Below, one piece after another: positions 21,480-33,369 of a stretch of DNA of 64,000 nucleotides; the first letter of the stretch is position 1, and the number at the start of each line of letters is the position of its first letter. The notes below the pieces were generated by a model that did no database searches, was not told the DNA's origin, and saw only the letters and a program-made list of their open reading frames with translations. This DNA is from Taudactylus pleione (Eukaryota > Chordata > Amphibia > Anura > Myobatrachidae), in assembly GCA_031769625.1 (NCBI GenBank), contig JAUIMM010000534.1:12601001-12665000 (forward strand), written 5' to 3'. The translations under genes were made by a program, and so were the position numbers.

Positions 21480-22283
21480 GCTCCTGGAGGCGTGAGTCTG
21501 AGGAGGTAGGAACCTCCTCAGGATCTAAGATGGCGGCTGCAACTCAGTGGGCAGTGCTTGCGGCCAGATCCGCGCTGATAATGCCCCCACAGACAACTGC
21601 AGAGCTAGATGGGCGGGGAGTGCCTGTAACGCTCAGCACACTCCTCGCCAGCCAGGCCTGTATGCTGGATGGGGAGGGCACCAGCGGCAGGGTCAGAGGG
21701 ACAAGTGAACTTGTGGTAGCTGCTGGGAGGCTGGGAAAAGCAGGGCACTGCAGGCAGGCATGTCCTGTGGGTCACTAAAGATGCAACCGCAAACATTAAG
21801 TGTCTGGGTGCTTCGGCCAGGTGGCGGGGGTTGGGGGTATTAGGGTGGGGTTGGGGCATACTGCACACAAGGAGGATGTGTGGGGGTGGGTACAAATACT
21901 GCCCTGGCTGGCAAACGAGGGGGGGGGGAGGGAGAGCACAAGGAGGAGGGAGACAGAAAATGAAGTGGGAAAACAAAGTAAGGGGAAAGCTGAGGTAAAA
22001 GTAAAAGGTAAGAGAAAGCTGAGGTAAAAACAAAAGGTGGAGAGATTTAAAAGGAATTACATTTAAAATAGATAGGAAGTGACAGGCAATCGAATAGTGA
22101 TGCAGGGTACTTATCAGTCCGGGATCACAAACTGCAAAGAAGTTGACTCCTCCTCCAGCCCTAATATACCACTGCTAAACCCCGCCTCAATGGGGCAGCT
22201 AATAGGCTACAGTTAATGACTGACAACTGACTACTACCAATTGTCAACAAAAAAACAGCTCTAACTAGTACTGCTCCAAATAA
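21480..22283. other. GC-rich then AG-rich leader-like region beside the Ngaro element
   Basis: The region is GC-rich and CpG-containing from about 21490 to 21790, then G-rich with a G10 run near 21910, then AG-rich repeats (GAAAGCTGAGGTAAAA at 21986 and 22015). No gene seen. It is a plausible 5' regulatory region of the minus-strand Ngaro element. Confidence 0.35.
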
Positions 22284-22380
22284 AAAACAGGGTGCTTATA
22301 TTTTCTCAAGCTTATTCAAGCATTGAAATAGTTAACAGATGTTGCATATTATTGTATAATATAATACACATGAACATAGG
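22284..22380. repeat. Direct repeat flanking the Ngaro element (right)
   Basis: Partner of 17098-17210: shares ACAGGGTG, ATGTTGCATATTAT and ACATAGGTATT in the same orientation. Confidence 0.4.
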
Positions 22381-22837
22381 TATTGCACATCATCTTCAAT
22401 GAGACAAATAGTAAGCAACATATATATAAAAAATAAACATTAGCGCATGTCTCTGACAAATTCTACTATATCAAATTTTGAGAAGAGTTTTTTCATTAAA
22501 TGGTATAAAAAATGTCTCAGGGAACACACATCTCTGTTCACCTTAAATCTTTACCAATATGTATTGTGTGAAGTTACAATCCACTGTGTGCAAATGCAGT
22601 GAACAGTGGTACAAGGGAACCATGAAGAAAGATAGTGCCACTTCTACTTTCTGTATGTGTTAGCCAGAGAGGTCTCTGTTGCATGGCATTGCAGAGACCC
22701 GCTACTTGACCAGATGAGAGAGCGGTAAGAGAGATATGTTAACTGTGTGAATAGTGCTGGACTCGTAGATGGGAAGATAAGTCAGGGTCCTCTGTCTAGT
22801 GCCACTGTTTCCACTAGCACCGCCAAGATCAGTCTGA

Positions 22838-22880
22838 ATGATGCGCGTTTCGCCAAGCGATTTGGGCTTGTTCACATCTA
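22838..22880 (-). ncRNA. Hammerhead-like motif remnant
   Basis: The minus strand reads GAACAAGCCCAAATC, then GCTTGGCGAAACGCGC. This has a GCC(C)AA/TTGGC stem closed next to a GAAAC box, as in stem II and the 3' core of hammerhead ribozymes found in Penelope-like elements. The CUGAUGA box is not preserved. Interpretation is tentative. Confidence 0.25.
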
Positions 22881-22884
22881 GCCT

Positions 22885-23430
22885 CTGGATGTTGTTATTC
22901 ATGTCAATATTGACACTGTTGACATTCAGCATATCGACACTGAAGAAATGTCAATATAATCAGAATGTTGATAATGTGGTTTTCAGGTTGGTCTATCTTT
23001 AACCCTAATGCTAATTCTAATAGTGCATACACATGGTCAGATTTAGCAGGATGATATAAAAATATAAATGATAACGATATCATTTATTGTTAGATCATTT
23101 ATATCATCCATTTTTTAGCCCCTTCTAACCCCCAAATGACGGACAATGCGTGGGCACGGATGGTCGATAACGACCATCGCCCGTGCATGCAGTCCAACCT
23201 GGTCGATATTGACCAGGTTACTATAGGGACCCGCGAACAGGTTGGTGCTGTGCTGGATGTTCGATAACAATCATCCAGCACATGCAGGATGATCAGAGAA
23301 TTATATATTTATCGTTGTCTGATCTGACCGTGTGTATGCACCATTACACTAACAGTAACCATAATGCTAATGTCAAAATTCTGTCAATGTCGACATTTTC
23401 CAGGTGTCAATATTTATGATGTTGTTGTTG
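22885..23430. repeat. GTCGACAT-rich repeat family, copy interrupted by a MITE
   Basis: Dense ATTGACA, GTCGACATT and TGTCAATATT motifs flank both sides of the element at 23023-23341. The same sequence without the insertion occurs at about 25137-25410, including the shared end GTCGACATTTTCCAGGTGTC. Confidence 0.75.
23023..23341. mobile_element. MITE nested in the GTCGACAT repeat
   Basis: The ends GTGCATACACATGGTCAGAT and ATCTGACCGTGTGTATGCAC are inverted repeats. The intact paralogue at about 25290-25330 (CTCTAATGCTAACAGTTACC) shows the empty site. Superfamily unclear; the flanking TAAT/ATTA prevents a firm duplication call. Confidence 0.7.
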
Positions 23431-23448
23431 TTCTTCACAAAGAGGGTT

Positions 23449-23509
23449 GTTTCGCTATGTAGCTTTATCAAGGTAAATCTTTTACCTTGATAAAGCTACA
23501 TAGCGAAAC
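23449..23509. repeat. Perfect hairpin, 29-bp arms and 3-bp loop
   Basis: Positions 23449-23477 and 23481-23509 are perfect inverted repeats around TCT. The right arm reads CCTTGATAAAGCTACATAGC and then GAAAC. Confidence 0.95.
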
Positions 23510-23535
23510 GCCGCGTCGGTCAGCGGCGCTCCACA
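23485..23535 (+). ncRNA. Possible decayed hammerhead ribozyme motif
   Basis: The order is TTGATAA, a small GCTA/TAGC stem, GAAAC, then a CGCCGC/GCGGCG stem (23509-23528). This is the layout of a hammerhead core with changes in the CUGAUGA box (C3 and G8). The cleavage-site trinucleotide after the last stem is not canonical. Penelope-like elements carry such ribozymes in their terminal repeats. I regard this as a resemblance only. Confidence 0.3.
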
Positions 23536-23539
23536 CTAC

Positions 23540-24800
23540 TGTGTCCTTGTTATAATAGTCCTACATCCCAGCGTTAATATCCGAGATGTGTAATTTATAA
23601 TGACAGAGAGATGTGCATTGATACATGGGGTGTAGAAAACTATGGTCAGCTGATCTGAATTTGTGATATTCAGTGACAGTACCAATCATACTGACTTTGG
23701 TTAAAGTGATCACAGAGTACAGCATTGTTCTGTGAAGGCAATCTTTGAGACATGCAAGTTGGCATATAAAGAAATATATATCCAGTTTAAATGAGTGGGA
23801 GTAGAAATATTTTTAATTTGCATAAATTTTTCCCATCCATCCATGCGCTGGTCACTGTGAAAGATTAGAGTAATCTACACAATATATATCAATAGGCTGC
23901 ATTTTATTGTAGGAGAAAAAGATTAGAAACCTTATGATATTATTCAAATGGGATGCTGAGGGTGGAAGCATATACTGATAATTAATATAAATTTTGTTGC
24001 TGTGAGCGCTGCAGCAATAGAATAGAAGTACGTAATATATATGCCATCATAGAATTTGGTTAAAAATAGAAGTGAAACACTGCATACCCATGAGATCTAC
24101 AAGATCAAGTCTTGGAGAAGAATTTTCTCTTCAACTATTGACTAATATTCCTATACATGCTTCAATGATAAGCATATACTAATTCACTATATGTTAATTC
24201 GAAGCAGCCAGATCTTGTATATTGTATATATTTTTGAATTGGTAGTATGTCAATACCGATCTAATCAGACACATGCTGACCTACAGTATACTTAACATCA
24301 TTAATAGGACATTGAGTGGTTTAGGAGCGTACACCATCTTTTAATTAAGTCACTTACACTACGCACGCTAAAATATTGTTAATAATTTTGCTTTTTAGTT
24401 TTTGATATTATATGTATATTATTAAAAGTTATGTTTTATGTGTATTTATTTAGTGCACCACTATGGACACCTTCTTTCTTTCTTCGTATTAGTATGTGAT
24501 CTAGTAATGTGTCTGTGGTAGCACCCCCACTCTTCCAAATTGAGAGATAACAATAATTGTGGGGTTTACCTCAATACAATAAAAATATATTAGGGCATAT
24601 ATGGTGTCTGGTGCAACCGGAAAAATTTGTTCTATCATTTTAAGGTTAACATGCATGTGTACAAATTTAGACTAAACTTCTATCTGTGTAGACAAGCATA
24701 GATTCACCAATAATATCTTCCAATCTGGCCACTATCTCAGCATTTCATCATCTAAAGAGAACTGTTTCCTACGTATGGCCCAGTCTTTACATGTAAATTC
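23540..24800. other. AT-rich DNA, probably noncoding part of a retroelement
   Basis: No coding region. It begins at the hairpin and hammerhead-like motif and has the look of a long non-autonomous element, but no second terminus can be fixed. Confidence 0.3.
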
Positions 24801-25129
24801 CTCTTGTCTTTTCTAAAAGTACATGTTTCCATAGTGGGCATTGAAGCCATTCACTTACAACAAACTAAATTTGACAAAATGTGTAACATTAATTTCCTAC
24901 CAGCCATTTATACAAAGATTCTGCTGTGCATCCATAAAGTACCATTATATAATCATACATTCTTATATACACATAACATACCATAGTCACAATAATATTA
25001 ATATCAACATAGGTTACACACAGATGTATCTTCATTTAGGATGTTATATACAGTATATTGTGATTAACATAACAATCTTCAATGTCAATCTTACGCATAA
25101 TATAAAGGGGTTTGGCATATTAGTTTGAC

Positions 25130-25420
25130 ATTCATCCTGTTGACTTTTGTGATGTCAAATGAGAATGTCGACATGGTTATTATGTCAACAGTGAACATGT
25201 TGACATGCTCATCATGTCAATATTGACCAGCATATTGACACTGATGAAATGGCAACATGATAATGTGGTTTTCAGAAAAGTATATCTCTGACCCTAATGC
25301 TAACTCTAATGCTAACAGTTACCATAACACTGTCAATGTCGACATTTTCCAGGTGTCAATATTTATGATGTCATCTACACATCATAACTGTCAACATCGA
25401 CAATGTGACTATACCATAGA
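25130..25420. repeat. GTCGACAT-rich repeat family, uninterrupted copy
   Basis: Contains GAGAATGTCGACATGG, CATATTGACACTGATG and GTCGACATTTTCCAGGTGTC in the same order as the copy at 22885-23430. A third, diverged block lies at about 25585-25860. No coding function seen. Confidence 0.7.
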
Positions 25421-26235
25421 AAACATCACTGCACAAATGGCACAATAGATCAAGTTTCACTTAATTCGAATTGCTTACCTGTTTTATATGATATATGTGC
25501 ATACAATACCATAGTCATGTATGTGTGGGTGAGTATGTACCGTATATGCTCCAAGTTCAAACAGTCCTCAATACTGTATATATAAATGGGTGTGGACACC
25601 AGAATGTCGACATGTTCTGAATGTTGACATTCATAATGTCGACATGGATGAGAGGACGGCATGTCTAATGTTGACAAAATGTATACATTGCAAGACTGTT
25701 GATATTGTGAATGTCGGCAGTTGGCATGTCAACCATGTGGTTTTTATCAATATGGTGAATAACCATAAGCTTAACTGTAACCCTATTTGCAGCTTAACCC
25801 TAAAATAAGGTAATAATCAAAACTGGGGGCCAACATTCACAGCGTCAACATTCTGTGGCATGTGACAATTGTACTATACACCATATAAATCATAGTCCTC
25901 CATGTATATAAATAGCGGATTGACCCCATTGTGCAACCAGACTACCCATTACTGTGGAGCCAGATTAACCCCTTATTATGCAGCCTGAGTAACCCTTTAT
26001 CATGCATCTTGATTAATCCATTGTGCAGCATGGTGTCTGTTAATTAAGGGGAGGGCAACTGAGAAGTCCAGTGGGCCCCAATACTGGAGGAGGTTGTCGA
26101 GGTCCTGTCGAATTGTCTTTGCATAAACTATGCACTGAGCGGAGAAGGAAAACTATATACAACCCCTTAGTGCAATGAGGTAAAGCCGTCAGAGGTATAG
26201 ACACATGGGTTACCTTATACCCCCCAAAAAGTAGT

Positions 26236-26766
26236 GCATATGAACAAAGGGATGTGTAAACACCTGGTGGCGCTATACCCTAATAGATGAAATAAAAATC
26301 ATATACCTCTCTCATCATAGTCAATTTCAATGAAATAATTCAAATATGTGGAGAAAAGAAACAGTCCTTGTGCACTGGATCGGGACCACAGGTTTAGACA
26401 CTACAGGTAGTATCTGGAATTACCTGTGGTGCATTTACAATGCCGAATAACATCTTGGTTCCGGTACACAGGCCATGGGCCACCAGCTGCTGTATTTATA
26501 TACATGCTCATGTGTTTATTGTTGGCCATCAGAGCCTAATTTAACCATATGTATGAAGATATACAGGCTATTTGTGGCCTAGTTTATTAATAAATTGTAT
26601 ATTATTTATACAGTTTTAAGCTATATACTGTTTCTTTCCTCCACATACAGTATATGAATTATTTCATTGAAATTGACTACCAAGAGAGAGGTATATGATT
26701 TTTATTTAATCTATTAGAGTATAGTGCCACCAGGTGTTTACACATCTCTTTCTTCATATGCACTGA
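26236..26766. mobile_element. Fold-back element with about 130-bp arms
   Basis: Arms 26236-26363 and 26625-26766 are inverted repeats, sharing GTGTAAACACCTGGTGGC-type and ATTTCAATGAAATAATTC-type blocks. A 260-bp unique centre separates them. Confidence 0.75.
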
Positions 26767-26780
26767 GTGTAGGTGATAGA

Positions 26781-27173
26781 GACAAAGATAAATTTGTTCA
26801 GCGCTCACCCAAGTGTGACACAATTAAATTTGACAATATTATAAGGTCAATAATTGTCTGACTTAAGTAAATATAAAATTATTTATTCAATAAAAGATAC
26901 TGTATTCATAAAAAGTATCAATTTAAAAGATAGAGATGTTACTTCAAATGTCATTACAGCCATAAAAATCTCTTTACTTTGTATGTCCTAACCAATTGGT
27001 TATAATCTCTATCTTTTAAATTGATACTTTTTTATGAATACAATATCTTTTATTGAATAAATACTTTTAGATTTACTTCAGTCACACAATTATTGACCTT
27101 ATAATATTGTCAAATTTAATTTTGTACCACTGGGGTGAACGCTGAATAAATGTATCTTTATCTCTACAACCTA
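26781..27173. mobile_element. Fold-back element adjacent to the previous one
   Basis: Arms at about 26781-26935 and 27004-27173 are inverted repeats, sharing ATTATAAGGTCAATAATTG and AAATTGATACTTTTT-type blocks, with a loop of about 70 bases. Confidence 0.75.
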
Positions 27174-28137
27174 ACCAAGCAGGCGGTGTGGCCTGCACTT
27201 TATTTAGCAGCCCCTTCCCTTCGAGTATTTTGATTAAGTTACAGCGCAGCCTCTTCCCATTCTATAAATTCCACTGAGTGTAGGTGGCCAAGCCATCTTG
27301 GAGGGCATAATTATACACCCATGACAAGGCCAATCGAGGACTGTGCTCACAACTATGTCCATTTTGCTATTGACAAAACACCTTTTTTTCACTGTTTATA
27401 GTCCTCAGCAGATGCTGCTTATGTACAAACCAGTTGTACCAATGTTAAATTACACATTTTCTAAGCTTGTTTACAATAGTAAAATAAAAAAGAAAGACAC
27501 TGTAGGGAGGCAGATATATTGAGTGGCTTCTATAGAGGAGGGACTTGATATTCCATACCAATGCATCTTGTGAACTACAGAATTAAACTTCATATCGAGT
27601 GGAAGGTTTCAAGACTCTTAATTCATTCATTGCTCTTAATTTAAGCAACTTACCTGAAGGACTGTCTGTTCTGTAAGCAACCTTATTTATTATAACTCAA
27701 TAGTTGGGATGAACTCATAGACTACCACTCATCATATAGTATGCTGTTGATTAATGTGAAAAAGTGTATACTTTGATTATTTATTTTTTATGTAATCAAA
27801 ATAACGTGAATCAAAATGTTATATTTTAATTGTATACATATATATCTTTTATACTGTATATCATTAGCAGAATGACATTATGTGACTTAAAATAACTTCC
27901 ACATATACTTATATGTTTCATCTTATGAAACCAGAAATGCATCAAGGAACACTTACCAAGAATGTGAGCTGCATAATTATGGCATTCAAGCCTTTACTGA
28001 CAGCTGCTGTGACTGCTAAACTATCTATTTCACCTTGCCGGTGAATTGAGAGAATATTCAATCAGATACAGGAGGCAGGATGTTCTAACTACTCCGCTTG
28101 GAGAGAGCTGTGGCTGAGGCTTCATCTTATCCTCCAG
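27174..28137. other. No gene seen; largely unique AT-rich DNA
   Basis: No repeat boundary or coding region could be supported. Confidence 0.4.
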
Positions 28138-28222
28138 AATAACTTCAGTATGGCTGAGCTAAAAGAACACAATGAACAGTTTATCTTCAGGTTTCCACAA
28201 AAATCGTTGCCTAAGAATGTTG
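28138..28222 (+). CDS. Weak exon candidate
   Basis: An 85-nt open segment begins after a pyrimidine-rich acceptor (CATCTTATCCTCCAG) and ends at a GTGAGA donor. An ATG at 28150 opens MAELKEHNEQFIFRFPQKSL. I do not recognise the peptide. The splice sites and lack of stops are suggestive, but short open segments with such sites occur by chance. No neighbouring exon was identified. Confidence 0.25.
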
Positions 28223-28471
28223 GTGAGAATCATTGTGTCCTGTTTTTACCTCCATTATGCTAAGAGTGATTTATCGATTCAGTGTTACTTATAAATTTGA
28301 AGACAACAATGCTGTATGTGAATTATGGTTATTATTGGCTTGAAATAATCTACAAAAACATTCTAGCAGAACAAGATACATTGTTTTAAAATAAAAAATC
28401 TCTTGGATGTTGGTGATATACAGTATATGGAGATTGTTTCATACAACTAATTCAATATACAATACTGGAAC

Positions 28472-28882
28472 TAAATATATGTGCAGACCCCCATGTTTTG
28501 TTCTAAATCATCGTTGGGTTTAGGTTTTAGGAAAACTATCCTCAAGTGTTTTGGTTCGGTTTTGGTTTTCTTTAAAACTTGTAACTTGGACCTGTCTTTG
28601 TTCCTATAGTATTGTTAACATCAATTACATTAATTTTCAGTCATTGCCAGTCAATTTTGACCACCTCACAGCACCTGCAATCACAAGGGAGGAACTTAAA
28701 TGCAATCAAAAACACGTGAGATCCGATTTTTAGATCCGTGTTCCGAACTTGGCGAAAAGCCATGAGTCGAGCCTCGGTACTACCTGGAACTCAACAGTGA
28801 TCTGGGCTGGGACTCAGTTTGACTTGGAACCCCAAAGGTCGGCTGTGGTCAGTTTTCAGCAAAACCGAACAGCTCATCTCTA
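28472..28882. mobile_element. Non-autonomous hAT element
   Basis: The right end AGCTCATCTCTA matches the hAT terminus at 52465, and the left end TAAATATATGTGCAGACC resembles the terminus at 49582. The flanks ACTGGAAC (28464-28471) and ACTGGAAT (28883-28890) form an 8-bp duplication with one mismatch. Internal remnants of a hAT-like untranslated region are present; no transposase. Confidence 0.65.
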
Positions 28883-28984
28883 ACTGGAATGAAGTAATAG
28901 TGTACCATCAAATTCACATAAGGATATTGAGAGTGTTAGCTAAACATCCGATTTCAGATAGTAATTGCTGCTTTATGACATATA

Positions 28985-29224
28985 GGGGGCAATCCAATTA
29001 GCCGCGAGGGGTTGCGAATTGGGAACATTTTGACATTGCCATGCTGTCGGTAATAGCACCACACCTCGCACTCCTCGCGGCCCTCTTTCAGGCTGAACTC
29101 GCTCAATTTGTATGCAGCCCTATGGGGCTGCGCACAGGTTTGAGCGAGTTCAGGCTGCCGTCAACTGAGGCCGTTGATGCAATGACTCGCACCCGAGAGT
29201 GCATTGCGTATAATTGGATTGAAC
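28985..29224. mobile_element. MITE with CAATCCAATTA ends
   Basis: The ends GGGGCAATCCAATTAG and TAATTGGATTGAAC are inverted repeats about 240 bp apart. The interior contains a further inverted pair (GAACTCGCTCAA/TTGAGCGAGTTC at 29094-29151). A target duplication could not be fixed. Confidence 0.55.
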
Positions 29225-30590
29225 AATATATGTGCTGTATATATTTGTGATTTATTGTTTTCTCTTTTCATTTTTGTGTTTTTCTGTATTTTATTGTTTG
29301 ATTAAATATCTTATATTGAAGAAAATTTTGTTCAAGTGGAGTATTTTTATGTAGAGATACAAGCGCCTCTTGTCTCTGTTTTATTTTTTTATGTATACGG
29401 GCACTATATTGTGATATCAAGCGGTGTACCAATTCCCAATACATAATGATCTGCTAAACAGTAGTAGCAAAAACATAAAAGTAAACAAATAATGTTAAAG
29501 TAGTTTTTGAAACCTAAGTTCAGTTTAGTCCATAAACTGCAATTTATTATTTTAAAAGTAAAACTGCCCAATCTCTAAATAAATATATAGTGATTTTTAA
29601 TTTACACGGTGATTTGACAAGGACATTTTTCATTGATTTAATGGTTGATAATTTACACCAGACAGATAAAAGGCTCATTAGCTAAGGCTCAGATGGCATT
29701 TGACAAATAGACTGGTGTCAGGTAGTTTATATAACCTTGGGCCTGTCAGTATTTGAATGTGTTCAGTACTTAGTTTATGCTTCCTATCTATTTGCCCTTA
29801 GATTACTTCACTTCTCCTGCTCCCTAACCTTCCATGTATAATTTTCCTGGCTCCCTGGAGAAAGTGATTGTGATGGATTCTTTAGAACCATCTGCTCTGC
29901 TTGTTAGGCTCTTAATTAACAAGTAATTACTCGCTTAATATTCACAGTGAGGGCTATAACAACTCTGTCCACAGAAGTATGTCACTGCCGGAAAGGGTTA
30001 ACTTATTGGCAGTCACCTAATCTTCACCACCCATGTTTGGCCAACCATGGGGAGTCAATGAGGTTACAGAAGGACAGAGGAGAAGATTGAGTTTTAACAA
30101 ACTCTCCTGAATACTGTAGGTGAGCTGAGTCTCTTTGGGGTTTAATGAAGGAAGCTGAGCCAATCCTCAACTCTGCACTAAATGGCAGACACACTACAGT
30201 TGTTAATGGGCCCTGGCAGGGATTCTGCAGCTTAGTAAAATACAAGTGTCTATCTAATTAGATCGCTTTGGAGATACTTCTAAGAGTTTTAGCGAGAGCT
30301 GAAGACTGGTTTGTTTACATGTGTATTTTTTTCTCTCTCTCTACAGGGCATATAGTATCTTTAAGCAGAAGGCATACTGATGAAATAAAGCAGCTAATAC
30401 ATAGTGAATGGTTGTGAAGCTTGGCTATAGCTCAAGTAAACAAAACCCAGCAGCTGTCCTATGCAGGAAGTGAAACTATCTGCATTTCTAATAATGCTTT
30501 GGTTATATAACTTCCATGGAATGTTATAATTTAGAAAAAATATATAAATATATATATATGTAATCGCAGCTGCGATCGCAATAACGATCC
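29225..30590. other. No gene seen
   Basis: Mostly unique sequence. A good acceptor-like tract (TTCTCTCTCTCTACAG near 30345) is present, but no exon could be supported after it. Confidence 0.4.
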
Positions 30591-30599
30591 ATAGTGAAT

Positions 30600-30945
30600 C
30601 AGGCCCACTGTCTCTATATCACACAGCCTCTCCACTCCAGGTTTCACCCCCCTTATTCCCTCATCCACACCATGAACACCTTTACTTCAACCACCCCCTT
30701 GTGTCTACATAATCCTTTACTTTACCTCCTGTTTCCATCCCTAGTCTCCTCCACTTGCTGTTCCCCCTTCCCCCACTCCTCAGTCTCCCTTCCAACCCTC
30801 TGCTTCTCTCCCCAACCTTTCTCGTTCCTCCATTCTCAACCACCTCCCTCCATGGCCTTACTACCCCACCACTAAGCGCCACACCCTCCAGTCTCTGCCT
30901 GTTACCTCCAGGGCTGCCAATATATATATATATATATATATATAC
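30600..30945. repeat. Pyrimidine-rich low-complexity DNA and (TA)n
   Basis: A long C/T-rich tract runs to about 30910 and ends in a TA microsatellite (30919-30943). Long open frames on both strands here are composition artefacts. Confidence 0.7.
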
Positions 30946-31093
30946 ATAGTGCTGTTTTTCAGCAGGAACTCGGTTTCTGAACCTCTCATCACCTATGATA
31001 TAATGTCCTGGCCAAAATGTATTTTCCATAAGTTAAGTTTTATTTTAAAGTCCTTCTTGAATGCCTTATTTTCTAAATACTATATACTGTGTG

Positions 31094-31129
<36 letters not shown>

Positions 31130-31132
<3 letters not shown>

Positions 31133-32777
31133 TCAGGTGCATAAATATGGGGACATTGACAGAATCTTCATATTTTGGCCTCTATTCACCACCACAATGG
31201 CTTTGAAATGAAACAAACAAAATGTGCTTTAACTGCAGACTTTCAGATTTAATTTGAGGGTAATTACATCCAAATCAGGTGAACGGTGTAGGAATTACAA
31301 CGGTTTCTATATGTGCCACCCACTTTTTAAGGGGCCAAAAGTAATGGGACTATCAACTCAAAAGCTATTTCATGGACAGACGTGGGCTATTCCCTCATTA
31401 TTTCATTATCAATTAAGCAGGTAAAAGGTCTGGAGTTGATTCTAGGTGTGACATTTGCATTTGGAATCAGTTGCTGTCGACTCTCAATATGAGATCCAAA
31501 GAGCTGTCACTATCAGTGAAGCAAGCCATCATTAGACTGAAAAATCAAAACAAACCCATCAGAGAGATAGCAAAAATACTAGGTGTGGCCAAATCAACTG
31601 TTTGGAACATTCTTAAAAAGAAAGAACGCACCGGAGAGCTCAGAAACACCAAAAGACCCGGAAGACCATGGAAAATAACTGTGGTGGATGACAGAAGAAT
31701 TATTTCCCTGGTGAAGAAAAACCCCTTCACAACAGTTGGCCAAATCAAGAACACTCTCCAGGAGGTATGTAAATATGTGTCAAAGTCAACAATCAAGAGA
31801 AGACTTCACAAGAGTGAATATAGAGGGTTCACCACAAGATGTAAACCATTGGTGAGCCACAAAAACAGGAAGACCAGATTAGAGTTTGCCAAACAACATC
31901 TAAACATGCCATTACAGTTCTGGAACAACATCCTATGGACAGATGAGACAAAGATCAACTTGTACCAGATTGATGGGAAGAGAAGAGTATGGAGAAAGAA
32001 AGGAACTGCTCATGATCCAAAACATACCACCTCATCAGTGAAGCATGGTGGTGGTAGTGTCGTGGCGTGGGCATGTATGGCTGCCAATGGAACTGGTTCC
32101 CTTGTATTTATTGATGATGTGACTGCTGACAAAAGCAGCAGAATGAATTCTGAAGTGTTTCGGGCAATATTATATGCTCATATTCAGTCAAATGCTTCAG
32201 AACTCATTGGACGGCGCTTCACAGTGCAGATGGACAATGACCCGAAGCATACTACAAAAGCCACCAAAGAGTTTTTTAAGGCTAAAAAGTGGAATGTTAT
32301 GTAATAGCCAAGTCAAGCCCCTGACCTGAATCCGATTGAGCATGCATTTCACTTGATGAAGACAAAACTGAAGGGAAAATGCCCCAAGAACAAGCAGGAA
32401 CTGAAGATATTTGCAGTAGAGGCCTGGCAGAGCATCACCAGGGATGAAACCCAGCGTCTGGTGATGTCTATGCATTCCAGACTTCAGGCTGTAATTGCCT
32501 GCAAAGGATTTGCAACAAAGTATAAAAAAGTGAAAGTTAGATTTAGGATTGTTTAGTTTGTCCCATTACTTTTGGCCCCTTAAAAAGTGGGAGGCACATA
32601 TAGAAACCGTTGTAATTCCTACACCGTTCACCTGATTTGGATGTAATTACCCTCAAATTAAATCTGAAAGTCTGCAGTTAAAGCACATCTTGTTTGTTTC
32701 ATTTCAAAGCTATTGTGGTGGTGAATAGAGGCCAAAATATGAAAATTCTGTCAATGTCCCAATATTTATGCACCTGA

Positions 32778-32780
<3 letters not shown>
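31130..32780 (+). mobile_element. Tc1-like DNA transposon, near-complete, 221-bp terminal inverted repeats
   Basis: The 1651-bp element begins CAGTCAGGTGCATAAATATG at 31130 and ends with the inverted copy at 32780. TA lies directly outside both ends, within TA microsatellites. The terminal inverted repeats span 31130-31350 and 32560-32780 and differ at few positions. The transposase lies between them on the plus strand. Long inverted repeats of this type are known from Tc1-like elements of fish and amphibians. The small divergence between the repeats and the nearly open transposase suggest a fairly recent insertion. Confidence 0.95.
31489..32556 (+). pseudogene. Tc1/mariner transposase with two adjacent stop codons
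   Basis: DDE transposase that cuts and pastes the flanking element. Numbering from an upstream ATG at 31471; the ATG at 31489 fits the family start better. Residues 15-50 form a helix-turn-helix (SVKQAI to TVWNILKK). Residues 63-66 are GRPW, an AT-hook-like GRPR variant, followed by a second helix-turn-helix at about 75-115. The catalytic residues are D158 (WTDETK), D255 (VQMDND) and E290 (DLNPIEH), with 34 residues between the last two, as in Tc1 (DD34E). The glycine-rich box KHGGGSVVAW is at 191-200. The only lesion seen is TAA TAG at 32302-32307, where GAA TGG-like codons are expected. The frame then continues unchanged to 32556. Length of about 360 codons is close to the 340 usual for the family. 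Confidence 0.9.
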
Positions 32781-32816
<36 letters not shown>

Positions 32817-33369
32817 TTTCTATAGCTCCACCCTCAGTTCCTGAACCTAATTTTCCAGAAAAATAGCCGTGTATATATATCTATATATATATAGATATAT
32901 ATACTAAAAAATGCCCTTATTTTGCGCTATAAGTGCTGCACCTCAAATGGAACCCCTGTTAGTGGGAACAAATAATCTATGAACGACAAAAATACTATGA
33001 GGGTGCAAATCACATAAGTATAAATGAAACATCAAAAATAGAGGAATAGTTTAGAATCCACACCAATAGAATGTCCGATATTATTCCTTTATAAGAAAAT
33101 TTCATTTATGAGAGTTCATTTTTCTTCTTTATTAGACTGGACCAACTTCAACGTGGATGTTAGTAAATTCCATAGGCTCCAAATTAATTTATCTAAACAA
33201 GACCCACTCACCAAAAAGACACCCAAAACAAGATGGCACAATGTCCCACTGTTAGATCTGATAAACAATGAATTTATTAAAATTTCTTGTCAACTGACAA
33301 TAACCTGTTCCGCCTCGGTCCGCCCACCTTGCCTGGTCTCCAAAATAAAAGTACTGACTGCTATGGCTG

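Noticed and set aside
30682..31029. Open frames over the C/T-rich tract
   Set aside because: Low-complexity composition and a TA microsatellite explain the lack of stops; no family similarity.
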